Source of the DNA: Beroe ovata
Lineage: Eukaryota > Ctenophora > Nuda > Beroida > Beroidae
Direction: 5' to 3'
DNA: 33,327 bases
Assembly: GCA_946803715.1 (NCBI GenBank)
Contig: CAMPET010000028.1
Span: forward strand, 127,151-160,477
This document shows positions 1 to 10,430 of the stretch, piece by piece. The stretch's first letter is position 1; every line of letters begins with the position of its first letter. Under the pieces are notes generated by a model. The model ran no database searches. It was not told the origin of the DNA and saw nothing but the letters and a program-made list of their open reading frames with translations. The position numbers and the translations under genes were made by a program.

Positions 1-36
<36 letters not shown>

Positions 37-72
37 CGCCCCCCCCCCGCCGCCCGGCCCCCCCCCCCCCGT
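1..72. repeat. poly-C low-complexity start of window
   Basis: Almost pure C with a few G. It is probably a contig-end or sequencing artefact; nothing functional is visible. Confidence 0.7.
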
Positions 73-144
73 CTGCCTCTCGTCCGGGGCGGCTGGGGGG
101 CCTTCTCGGTGTTCGTTCGTTGGGGGCGGGGGGGGATGTTAGAG

Positions 145-225
145 TTTGTTAGATTTGGGATGGGGGATGATGTAGGGGTTTGTTAGATTTGGGATGGGGG
201 TGATGTAGGGGTTTGTAAGATTGGG
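145..225. repeat. G-rich tandem repeat, 33-34 bp unit, about 2.4 copies
   Basis: Units begin TTTGTTAGATTTGGGATGGG at 145 and 179, and a diverged third begins near 212. It is a simple minisatellite next to the contig start. No gene is near it. Confidence 0.75.
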
Positions 226-1100
226 GCGGGGAATTTCGACTGGGTATGAAGGTGTTTCGATATCGAATTGTGAGGGGAAAACTACTAAACTACGAAAAGC
301 TATGTTCAAAAAGCGGGGTATATCAATATCATGGAGGTATTATACAGTATACATCATTTCGAGCGACTATATAAACCCGTTGACACTATACAAGCTGGGT
401 GTTTGACAACGTGTGCAATTCATTTCAACATACGTATACGATACTTAAACATACTATGTACATTGTACATAGTATAAACACACATGGTATCGCTATGTAG
501 ATTGTACATAGTATCGAGCGAATATCCAATCAATTGTCAATGCTCCATCGTCTAAGTTTGGGAACGGATAATGTGAAACAAAGTTAAGCATCCGTGATTC
601 ACTAGTTTCAAGTGAGTGCTTGTCAATCCAGATGCACACACTTTTCTCGTGATAAATATGTACATATTATGTAGCGACTACCTAACCAACGTCCCACACT
701 ATACATGAAGATGGATATTGCTAGATTATCGTGCGTATAATGCATCATTAGAATATCATGTCCTTATATGGTATAATTAGGAACCAGATCAAGACTGTAG
801 TGGAGCCACGAGAATGAATTTTTCAGTTAAAAAGTCACGTTCACTGCGAGCTTCAGACTTTCGTAGAAGGCAATGAAATGCAATGCAGAAAAAAGGAGAA
901 AAACGAAAATGTAGGCAATTATAGCTTAGTATAAAGTAGGTAGGTACGCTGCTATGAAGGATAAGCTGCTTATGAAGGATGAGGATAATCTACCTCTAGC
1001 ACCAGGTCTCTGCTCTATATTTCCTCTGTCATTCGTCACGTGACAATTATTGACCGGGGATTTGTATTTCCAGATTTCTCTGTGTGTGACAGTATCAGTA
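226..1100. other. gene-free stretch with a palindrome at 451-475
   Basis: No exon-like reading frame was found. The one structured spot is at 451-475: two perfect 12 bp arms (ATACTATGTACA and its complement) around a single T. A diverged relative of this sequence lies about 40 bp further on. The rest is AT-rich unique sequence. Confidence 0.5.
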
Positions 1101-1164
1101 TGGGTGTGTGTATGGGTGTGTGTACTGTGTGTGTGTATGTGTGTGTGTGTGTGTGTGTGTGTAT
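1101..1164. repeat. TG/CA microsatellite
   Basis: Run of TG dinucleotides with a few interruptions. Reading frames through it give only His/Thr repeats and are not genes. Confidence 0.9.
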
Positions 1165-1839
1165 ACAACTGGACATAAAACAGCTATAAGTTTAACTAGT
1201 TACTACCATAAGACAGTTATACAAATCACGACTTGAAGACTCCGTGGCTTACTCTACTCAATGATCTCTTCATGACAAAAGAACATTCGAGCAGTGCTCA
1301 TAACTCATTTAATTAGCATTTAATTAGCATTTTCGCTGCAGCAAAAATGCTAACCTATGTTCACCACAGCTGTTTAACTGTGCCTAACTCCTCAAATCTG
1401 AGTCTTACAACTATCAGAAATTCAGAAGTCTAGATGATGAATTCCATGCAATCTTCAGGAATAGGACCCCCCAATACTCCAACTAAGTGTTGTATACAAT
1501 GATTAGGTACCTACCAGCTGCGAGATTAGAAGGTGTCTATTGTCTAGCAGTTCATCATGTCAAAACAATGGAGTGCACTTTGACACTCCCACGGGGGCAC
1601 ACGTGGCCTCAGGCACGTATACTGACACATACTGTATACTTTACACACTGCAAATTGTGCTGTACAATGCTTATCTCTAGCAATTGTCCGGGTTGTTAGA
1701 TCACACAGTTTACGAGTAGCTCAGCAGCACTGTCCATAATGAGGTGGTAAGCTGTTCCTAGGATACAGCCATCAATATCCTCTCCCAACTCATAATGAGA
1801 TAATAGCAGAGTAATTGGAGGCCATTACTTATATGTCAG
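1165..1839. other. gene-free stretch
   Basis: I see no supported gene, RNA or repeat here. Short open frames lack splice context or family resemblance. Confidence 0.4.
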
Positions 1840-2017
1840 AGTGATCATCAAAGCGACCGACATCCAAACCCGTCTCAGAGCCACCCTGGCCACGCTGGAC
1901 GTGTTTAGATTTGGTGATTATCCTGATCTATTGTCCATCCTGGCTTTCCGCCGCCGACCTAGTGTCCGGCCCTCGGAACCGGCCTTCGAATACGCGACTT
2001 GTAGTTGTAGAACTTAA
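1840..2017 (+). other. possible orphan coding exon (58 codons)
   Basis: A frame opens directly after an acceptor-like ATATGTCAG and runs from GTG at 1841 to TAA at 2015-2017. It is GC-richer than its surroundings and has a protein-like composition, including LRATLATLDVFRFGDYPDLL. I do not recognise a family. No partner exons were found nearby. It may be an exon of a gene lying mostly outside the window, a pseudogene remnant, or chance. Confidence 0.22.
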
Positions 2018-3493
2018 ATACGATAATGCAGATACGTTTACAATAATGAACCCGAAACTTGGGTTATTCTCGCGGAGAATGTCAACTCTAAAGATGAGTA
2101 CTAAAATCTTTACACTCACTAAGGGCGGGGATCTGATGCGAAAATGTGGATCATTAACACCCCGAATCTCACTCCTCACAATATTAAACATGAGTTGCAG
2201 TTAACTCAGATCCTTAGCGGTGACAGCTGCTGGGGTTACAGGCACACGTAACAAGTAACACATTTCCATATAATATGGAAATTCTTGACGCTCATAGTGT
2301 GGGATCAAGCTAATATTACTGTACCAGCCGAGTTATTCTAAGTATAAGGCAGGGGGACCCTACACAATAAACAGTAGAATGGATCTATTATGTTTTGTAA
2401 AAACTTGCTACATTAGACTGAACCATATTCTCGTAATGGGAACAAAGCTCTCGTGACAGCACGTGATCCAAAACACAATATTGAGTACGAAAGCATTGAC
2501 TATCGTCGAACAAAAGGAAGCGGGCAATATTAAACGTTGAAGAATTTGGATATAAACGATCCGAATGTGCGAATGTACCTATACATTGTGTGTCCGTAAT
2601 GTAAAAACTAAACAATTTGCAACGCACGTTTTTTGTGATTTCGATGTATGCGATATGGCCCGACCATGCTTTTTGTGAATCTAGATTGTCCATCACGTAA
2701 TCGTAATGCTTGATAGACTTCCATCAATGCTTTTTGTTAGCCTCAACAACAACTCAATAATACAGTTACGTATTCCAACTTCCAGTATTTGGGACAAAAT
2801 CTCGCAAACAATCTAACTCTGATGCAATCAAACTATGTCGACATTGTAGTAGAAAGAAGCCACTATAAAATGATGGCGTTTTAAAATCAAATAACTATAA
2901 AGAAGGCATCATCATTCTGATTTATCAACTCTCTATGATGATTGACTCAGTACCATACTAATTGGCTCTACTACTATCAAATTTCATCGTGTTGATTATT
3001 ATTTGAGATTATACAATATTTCTTATGTGGTGATACGTCGATATAATGAAGCTTATCGCTGAGTAGTTACTTCCTACGACTTCTCAGATTAGAATTTTGA
3101 TGCTGTATGTGTAACATGAGAAAACTGAAAAGTGTAATGAGTAACTAAATTTGTACTCATAGTTATTGAATGAAAATCCGTCCTTTTACTTTTAATCGAT
3201 AACCTGGGAAGGTAATCACGAATGATAGGGCTGCATGTTCATTGTGCAAACTATGAACGAAATAAACAATCGCGCAACAATTCAATCGTCAAGTTCATTC
3301 ATTCTTCCTGTTCAGGAACATGCGACGCGAATTTGCAAAGTTATTTTGATGCCGGAAATGAATCATTCCGCGCGGCGCTGCATTTGCATTGCTGATTGCA
3401 TTGCCAATTGCGCCGCGCAAACAATCGTCAATCAAACCTGATATCATGAAGGAACTGAGAAGTTTTGTTCAATTTCGTTCATATTTCTCTGGA
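2018..3493. other. gene-free stretch
   Basis: AT-rich unique sequence. Near 3371-3420 there is a short GC-rich inverted motif (CGCGGCGC and GCGCCGCG) in the flank of the next element. No exon, tRNA or long repeat was identified. Confidence 0.4.
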
Positions 3494-3502
3494 ATTATTG
3501 GT

Positions 3503-3900
3503 TTGTCAGATGCTACCTGACCTGTTTCTCGCGCGCCTTCATCGAAGGCCGAAATGTTTCGGCCTTCAATGAACGCAGCTGCTATTCTGCCTCGTTTGAA
3601 TCCGCGCACGACGGTACTTGCGACGCGCCTGCCAGCTTTTATGCTAACCTAACTTTAACCCTAACCTTAACGGTTAGGGTTAGGGTTAGGGTAAGGGTTA
3701 GGGGTAGGGTTTGGGTAAGGGTTAGGGTACTAGGGTTAGGGTTAGGGTTAGGTTAGGGTTAGGGTTAGGTTAGCATAAAAGCTGGCAGGCGCGTCGCAAG
3801 TACCGTCGTGCGCGGATTCAAACGAGGCAGAATAGCCCGAGCCTTCAATGAAGGCGCGCGCGCCGCGCGCGAGAAACTGAGGTCAGATAAAATCTGACAA
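3503..3900. mobile_element. foldback/MITE-like element with telomere-like core
   Basis: The element starts TTGTCAGAT and ends ATCTGACAA. It is flanked by near-identical 9 bp duplications: ATTATTGGT (3494-3502) and ATCATTGGT (3901-3909). The inner arms 3581-3654 and 3763-3836 are exact reverse complements over 74 bp. The outer arms are also complementary but gapped, with GCGCGC-rich hairpins and AAGGC/GCCTT stems. The centre is a CCCTAA-then-TTAGGG array. A 9 bp target duplication and long terminal inverted repeats suggest a non-autonomous MULE-type foldback element. That class assignment is inference, since no transposase is present. A related element lies at 20374-20595. Confidence 0.75.
3656..3771. 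repeat. inverted telomere-like array (CCCTAA then TTAGGG)
   Basis: A few CCCTAA-type units (to about 3671) switch to roughly fifteen TTAGGG-type units with variants (TAAGGG, TTTGGG, GGTTAGG). The array lies inside the foldback element, not at a chromosome end. TTAGGG is the usual metazoan telomere unit. Confidence 0.85.
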
Positions 3901-4466
3901 ATCATTGGTTATGATGTCATTTTCATTTATAATTCATTGCATGTGCATTCTGAAAGCATTTTTTCATGCCGCATGAGCATTCTACTTATGGACGATTCTT
4001 ATAAATAAGCCTTTTCCAATAACTGAATACTTGAACTCAACCTGGTGATATAATTCACCAGAAATGGCACTTCTACCGTCGCGTATTTCCAGTGTCGATC
4101 AATTTAAAATTATTTGGGCGTTAAGCGCGCGCAGCCTGCCAAAACATAGAATTGGCTTAGTAGATGTAAAAGTCGCTGCGCGGTACGCAAACGTCGAAGA
4201 ATGAAACATTTTGGTACATTTTCTGTGAAGAATGTGACAAACCCACTTGGAGTTTTGTAACTCAGGTAAAATAAACTGTGGTTTCTGAGCAATAAAAAGT
4301 GTTATCAGATAATAAATAGGTATGGTACAAGTTTATGCTAATGTAAAATTAGTTTGTCAAAAACCGTTCTGACCCAAATTTACATTAAATTCCCACGCTA
4401 TATACAGCAAATAAAATGATCGTCATGTCAAGTAAATTACAAATTTCCTAGGTGAAAGCAGGGTTG
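3901..4466. other. gene-free stretch downstream of PIBF1
   Basis: AT-rich sequence between the foldback element and the PIBF1 3' end. No supported gene was found. Confidence 0.4.
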
Positions 4467-4472
4467 TTTATT
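4467..4472 (-). terminator. PIBF1 polyadenylation signal AATAAA
   Basis: TTTATT on the plus strand reads AATAAA on the gene strand, about 20 nt after the PIBF1 stop. If used, the 3' UTR would be very short. Confidence 0.5.
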
Positions 4473-4492
4473 CTTAAAAAGGGGGCTAAAAG

Positions 4493-7400
4493 TTATTTAG
4501 TAAATATTGTCGGTGCAGGTTGGAACTTTTCAGTCATACCAAGCTTTTTCTCGAACATACTTTTCAAATCAGACAATTTCTCCCTATTCTTCAAAGCTCG
4601 CTCCAAATCCAACGCCAACACTTCCTTATCCGCTAACAGGACCTTGTTTTCCTGCTGTAATTTTGTCAGACTTTCCGACGCCTTGACAAGCTCAGCTTTA
4701 AACCTGGCTATCTGATCATCGCGTTTTCTGATACTTTCCACCAAATAGCTAGCCGGCTGGTTTGAGTGGTGCAGTGCAGATTGTACTTCATCCAAACTAA
4801 CCAACGCTTTTTCCAGAGCTTTTTCCTTGGACTCCAACCGCTCTTTATAAAGATCGTTATTTCGGGACAGCTCGACCAGTTTCTTAGCCAAGTGTTCCTT
4901 GTTACAGGAAATATTTTCACTACCCAACACTTGGATGATGTCTCGAACCGTATCATCGCCACATTTCGCATTGCTCAGTTCCGTTTGGAGCGATCGGAGT
5001 TTGGTGTTGAGCGTGTTAACTTCATCTACATACTCCGACTTTTTACTGTTATACTCTTCCAGCAAAACTTCGAGTTTCTTCGTCAACTTATCGTTTTCCT
5101 TCGCACTTTCGTTGTACTTTACAGTTATCTCTTTGAATAGGAGAGCTGTTCGCTCCAACTCGAAATCCTTCAACTTGAGCGTGTTCTCGTACTCTGATAT
5201 TTTGGATGATGTGTTGCTTTGGTACGAGTGGTAGCTCTCGGATATTTCGTTGTATCTGTCCTGAAGTTCACGGTTCTTTCGGAGTGCTTCGTTTCTGTCC
5301 GTGACAGCTGAGTTCCTGCTGTCCATTAGGATTTGCTTTTCTCTTTCGTAAACCTGGTGGAAAACATGGGTAAGGAATGAGGTCACGAGGAATGAATGAT
5401 GGTAGGTATAAAATCAAACCGCTGGCTAGATATTGCGAGTGTGAACAGGTCAACAAGCCAATTCATTCCCAGTTTGAATATATGATATCATAATAATGAA
5501 GCCATAAAGCAAGATTCATTATATCTTCATACATGATGGGACATCAAACCAGTCTGCTGATAAAACGGACTGGGATCATAGAAACCTGGTGCCCAATTCT
5601 CAGTAACACGTTACCTGCTCCGCAGTAACACGTTACCTGTTCCGCAGTAACACGTTACCTGCTCCGCAGTTAGACGCAGTTGGTTGATCTCAGACCCGGT
5701 TTTCTGTTTCAACAAATCCAGCTCGGCTTGCATCTTATGTTCTTGATCAGCGGTCACAGACTGCCGAACATTGGCCAGTTCTTGGAATACCTGGACAATA
5801 ATTCTTAAAGAAATGACAATTTTCATGTCGATATTATTCTCGATAGTACCTGGGTTCTGGTTATGGTGCAATTCCTTCACAAAGTTATTTACCTGATCAC
5901 GAGCCCTCTTAGCACTATCCAGCTCTACCATGACCGCATCCAACCTCTCTTCAGCCCTGTGTGCACGTGACGTGAGCTCAGCGTTGCTACGCGACATGTA
6001 CTCCTTGTCTTGGTTCAGAAGGGCACATTCTTGTCGCAGTGCGGAGTGGGTGGTGTCAGTCTTTTTCTGTTCTTCCGATAGTGCTGACACCTCTGCCTGG
6101 GGAGTGGTGTCAAGGATCAGGGACGTGGTGTCAGGGATGTGAATGTGACAGCTTTGAAACATGGTATGAAGAAGTGGTATTAATGAGTCATGGGATTAGT
6201 GGTTTCAAGGATGGATACACTAGTGATGAAGTGGTGTCAATATGAATTTTGACATAAAATTGATGAAATAATGGTGTCCAGCTGGGAACCTGAGAGTAGC
6301 TGGACCAGCTACTTTCAATTTCCCACTCACGACCACTATGACGTAGTGTCTGATGCATCATGCTTACTATAGCAATATCGTGTACACGTAGCAAAACAAT
6401 AGAGTGTTAAACAGCTGTTCAAGTTGAACTACATAATATTCAATATCGTATTGATCGAAATACTAAGAATAGAAACAGTAAAAACTAAGAAAACTCAAAA
6501 CATTGCACACCATGAAATGAAGACCTTAATTTGAAGTAGGTAACTATTATACCTTGAGGTATGTGTTACTGGTAAGTAACTGCTTGTTGACACTTTCCAG
6601 TTCTCTATTCTTGGCGAGAATGTTCTTGTAGTTCATTTTGTGACCTGAGTGAGAATAGTTGAGTCAGATAATAATCAGATAATAATAATAATGGATCAGC
6701 GAAATTCAAGATTAATCAACGCTGTAGTAAACTTATCTGAGGTAAGATACGAAACAAGGCTTGATACGGCGCAGAAAGGATGTTTATGGAGGAGAAATCA
6801 CTACATTTCTGCTCGTACTTGAGAAAGATACAGTAGGTACAGAAAGGATGTTTATGGAGGATAAATTATAACATTTCTGCTCGTATAAGTTTCAACTAAT
6901 GCATAACCCCTTATGAACCTGGCATCCAGTGATAGCTGTAGTTGTGTCGTAGGAATATACCTACCTGGATCAAGTTGGTTATTGAGGAGTTCTATTTTCT
7001 GTTGCAGATTAGCATTCTCTGCCTCCAATTCCACCCTTCCCTGCTTCTCCACAGTAACATTTGCTTCCAGCAGTTTCACCTGAACACACAGTCAAGTCAG
7101 AAACAAACACAATAAAACACAATAAAATGTTAAGTTGTAGAAAGATGAGACAATTGAAAACTATTCAAAACGAGCAAACAAAGGAAATCGGGCAACAATA
7201 TAAAAACGAGCAAAAATCTCTTATACAAAGTTTCTGAAGCTTCTTACCTCTTTCCTCGTTAGCTCATACTGCTCAGTGATCGTGTCTATCTTGGTTCGCA
7301 GCTCATCGATCCGCTTATTTGCCGGTATTTGATGCTCGTAGAACGACACTTGAATTAGTTCCTTGATCGTCAGTTCCTCCCGGGGCTTCGCTACCAGCGC

Positions 7401-9339
7401 GTTATACTGAACATGATGTTATTATAAGTGATGTTATACTGAGATGATGTTAAGTGATGCTATACTGAGATGATGTTAAGTGGTGTTATACTGAGATGAT
7501 GTTATAAGTGATGTTATACTTAGATGATGTTCAGAGCTATTAACTTATTAAGTGTGTGTGATGCTTTAATTGAATTGAGAGTCGTAAATCAAGTAGGTGA
7601 GCGGTTTAGTTAGTCATGCTATAAGTGAAGCATCAATCGTACATCCCAGTAACGTCATAATTCCCTTCAAAGGATCCGCCACACTTTTAACTGTTTAACG
7701 TAATTTCTATCATCATTCAACAAGTCATGACTTCAGCCTGTTATCCCTGACTTGTAAGTACCTGTTGAACAGAAACATGCATGTTGAGCAGCAGATTGCG
7801 TATCTCGGCTGACTTCACTTGGAGTGAAGGTAGCAGACACTCTATTTCTGCTTGCTTACGTCGGAGTGTTAGGATTTGGTTACTGTTAGCGTCCTGATGA
7901 GATACGATTTTAGAAGTCATGATGATCCAATGCAAAGTCAATGTAGGATTAACTGGTGCGGAGGGCTTTCATATTCCAAATTATTGCAGGGCGCTAGATT
8001 TGTGATGGAATAGCCTATTCCAGAGTTGATAACAACACGAAAGAACAGAACACTATACAGTATACACTATACAATATACATGTACATTGTACACAGTACA
8101 TTTTTGCCTCACCTGCGTTGATTTAAGCTCCTTGCTGTGTTGTTCTAGGGCACTGTTCAGTTTGAACTGTAGTAACTGGTTGTTGTGTTTTGCCGTGTGA
8201 AGTTGTTCCTCCATTTCTTCCATCCGTGCATCGTGCTGTGCTCTCATATCCTGAATCGGAATGGTGTCAGTGTGGAGTGGTGTCAGGGGAGTGGTATCAG
8301 TGAACGTGGTGTCAGGATGGGGAAAGTGATGTCAGGGAAAGTGGTTTCAGGGGTAAGAGTGATGTCGGGGAAAGTGGTGTCAGGGTGAGAAAGTGGTGTT
8401 AAGAGGAGGGGAAATGGAGAAACAGGAAAAGATTCAACTATGCCGTGTCAAGAGAGAAGTGGTGTGAAGACTCAAAATGAATCCGTGGTGTCAGTAGGAG
8501 AATGGTGTCAAGTGACACAATCTCACCAGTATGTTCTGATGCTTCTGGGCGATCTCAATTTTCATCATCTCACACTGATGGATGAGCTGTTGTTTCTCAA
8601 TCATAGTTCGAGCATGTTCCGGGTTAGTTTCGTTTGCCAGCGTGGTTGAGAGGATGCTAGGGGGGATGAGAAAGTGTAAGAAAATAAAATGATCGAGTAT
8701 TAATAATCCGACAGCACGGAGCTGCCTGTAGAGAAACAGGAGTTCTTCGGACTAAATCTTGAAAAACTGTTGTAGATAACTCTCTGAATAACTCCATTGT
8801 TACTTTATTACCAATAACGACACACACAACATACCTGAGAGAACTGGAAACATCAGTGGATGAGGGGTCATGGTCTCCACCAGACACACACACACACACA
8901 CACAGCCACGNAGTGGTGTCAAGTGACATCATCTCACCAGTATGTTCTGATGCTTCTGGGCGATCTCAATTTTCATCATCTCACACTGATGGATGAGCTG
9001 TTGTTTCTCAATCATAGTTCGGGCATGTTCCGGGTTAGTTTCGTTTGCCAGCGTGGTTGAGAGTATGCTAGGGGGATGAGAAAGTGTAAGAAAATAAGAT
9101 GATCGAGTATCAATAATCCGAGAGAAAGGAGTTGCCTGTTATAATAGGCAAAGGGTTTTAAAAACTCCTGAGGAAAAAAGGAGTTCTTCAGATTTAATCT
9201 TGAAAAACTGTTGTAACTCTCTGAATCACTCCATTGTTACTTTATTACCAGTAACGACACACACAACATACCTGAGAGAACTGGAAACATCAGTGGATGA
9301 GGGGTCATGGTCTCCACCAGAGAATGTTGTACTGTTCAT
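4493..9339 (-). CDS. PIBF1: PIBF1 / CEP90 centrosomal coiled-coil protein
   Basis: Coding exons in gene order: 9339-9272, 9067-8938 (or its duplicate 8656-8527), 8250-8113, 7893-7762, 7406-7248, 7079-6965, 6644-6553, 6096-5893, 5790-5659 and 5353-4493. All junction phases agree, giving about 676 residues against 757 in human PIBF1. Nearly the whole protein is predicted coiled coil. Recalled human PIBF1 matches run in order along the gene: MIEKQQLIHQ near the N-terminus, the KPREELTI-to-FYEHQIP block, LLNQDKEYMSRSN, SEINQLR, then YLVESIRKRD, LALDLERALKNRE and the terminal PTIFTK. The family localises to centriolar satellites and the distal centriole and is needed for ciliogenesis. The start is the first ATG in frame with exon 2; a two-codon upstream ORF (ATG AAG TAG) precedes it. 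Several of its splice sites lie in tandem repeats. Confidence 0.9.
5601..5666 (-). repeat. 3 x 22 bp tandem repeat carrying the exon 9 splice donor
   Basis: Units at 5601-5622, 5623-5644 and 5645-5666 differ by one base. On the gene strand each contains CAG|GTAACG, so three equal donors lie 22 nt apart. The first one met (exon end 5659) keeps the reading frame with exon 10. Each later donor adds 22 nt and shifts the frame. Confidence 0.85.
6040..6245 (-). repeat. degenerate CTGACACCAC minisatellite at an acceptor
   Basis: The plus strand repeats variants of GTGGTGTCAGG. The gene strand reads CCTGACACCAC, ending in the acceptor CCACTCCCCAG of exon 8 (6096). CTGAC fits the branch-point consensus. 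Copies also overlap the exon itself near 6048-6092. Confidence 0.55.
7401..7532 (-). repeat. 26-32 bp tandem repeat carrying the exon 5 splice acceptor
   Basis: Units start at 7401, 7433, 7459, 7485 and 7513 and share GTTATACTGA plus GATGATGTTA. On the gene strand four of the five end in CAG followed by TATAAC or TATAGC; the fifth has AAG. The true acceptor (exon start 7406) is therefore the last of a series of look-alike 3' splice sites. Confidence 0.8.
8255..8520 (-). repeat. degenerate CTGACACCAC minisatellite in PIBF1 intron 2
   Basis: About ten imperfect copies of GTGGTGTCAGG (plus strand) fill the intron from the exon 3 acceptor at 8250 to the exon 2 donor at 8527. It is the same repeat as at 6040-6245 and as the copies in the ECT2 last intron. 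Confidence 0.7.
8502..9321 (-). repeat. duplicated block with PIBF1 exon 2, joined at N 8911
   Basis: 8502-8883 and 8912-9321 are near-identical, and each carries a full exon 2 (8656-8527 and 9067-8938). The second also has the complete exon 1; the first has only its 3' part before a CA run. The two exon 2 copies differ at few bases and both stay open with the same phases. The second block has a roughly 40 bp insertion near 9138-9180. The second copy begins exactly at the N, so an assembly overlap of two haplotypes is the simplest reading. Confidence 0.85.
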
Positions 9340-9439
9340 CTTCCTTACTACTTCATAGTATACCTAAACATATAGTACATACATCATGGCGATTATAGCA
9401 AACAAATAGTCATTCTCTCCCACCCTCTTTTCAGAGACT

Positions 9440-9648
9440 ATAGAGAATGGTATTTCTGGGGAAGGGTCCCAAAGTTTCAGACACTTTCAGCATCGTAGGA
9501 ATGTCATTGTTCAAGGTTTTTGCTAGTCAATCACCATCTGGTCAGTCTTGTCAAGAAGATTGGCCATCAAGAATCAAGGAAGATTCCTTAGTTTTCCAGA
9601 AATCAGTTTAGAAATTTGGGCCCCCTACCCAATAATACCATTCTCTAT
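9440..9648. mobile_element. MITE-like element, 209 bp
   Basis: The ends ATAGAGAATGGTATT (9440 on) and its complement (ending 9648) form inverted repeats of about 28 bp with a few mismatches, including GGG-rich inner portions. It has no coding content. It lies just upstream of PIBF1 exon 1, so it may sit in that promoter. Confidence 0.6.
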
Positions 9649-10430
9649 TGCATTTGATCAATTATTTTATTTTGAGCTAGGGTGAGCTACGAAAAAACTT
9701 AATTTGCAGCCAAAACTTTCTCAGCTTTCATGGGGCCGATGGTTCACTTAACATTGTTTTAGAATGAGACTCTTCAGATGATAGGGAATGATTCTAGCGC
9801 ACACGACTAGAGTGTATAATTAACCGTTGATATGCATGGTAGTGTTATAATACACGCCGTGTATAATAGTAACTGTTTAAGTATTGTGCATGATCACAGA
9901 CTCACAAATCAATATATACTGGGCCAGTGAAGTATGTATCTCAGGGGAACTGATTCCTTAGTAACGGTTGTCATGGTAGCAATTCCCAGTTTAATGAGGC
10001 ACGGAAATGCAAAAAATCAATAGCAATAACAGCATTCAACAATCAGCACCATTCTTAAGTCTTAACTCAAAGTACAACATAACAAGAAAAACATAAAAAA
10101 GCTATCTTCAATGTCATAATATGATTGAAACAGTAAGACTATCTCCTAAGCCTAAACACAATCTAGAAATTCAGAACAAAAGCTCGAGCAATACCCAAAA
10201 TCCTAAATCACCATAAAATTCGGGCGTAATTGAATCATTGTAATTTGAATCCAATTTGCATAAGCTGCGGCTGCTTTGGGCAATGACATTCAATGGGCAC
10301 TTGACACATATAAATAATACAAATTTCAAATCGCAATAATCTTCTTGTATAACTGGAACTGTGAATAACTTAGCTCTCCAACTTAATGATTTTAGCTCTA
10401 CACACATGGACTGATACACTCTGTAACCCT
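9649..10430. other. intergenic, PIBF1 upstream / CPT2-A downstream
   Basis: No gene, RNA or repeat supported. The CPT2-A 3' UTR should occupy the right part, but I found no clear AATAAA close to its stop. Confidence 0.4.

Noticed and set aside
926-1168. Open frame of His/Thr repeats (minus strand)
   Set aside because: It is the translation of a TG microsatellite with no splice or family support.
3656-3771. TTAGGG array as a chromosome end
   Set aside because: It is flanked on both sides by unique sequence and the arms of a foldback element, and the array inverts.
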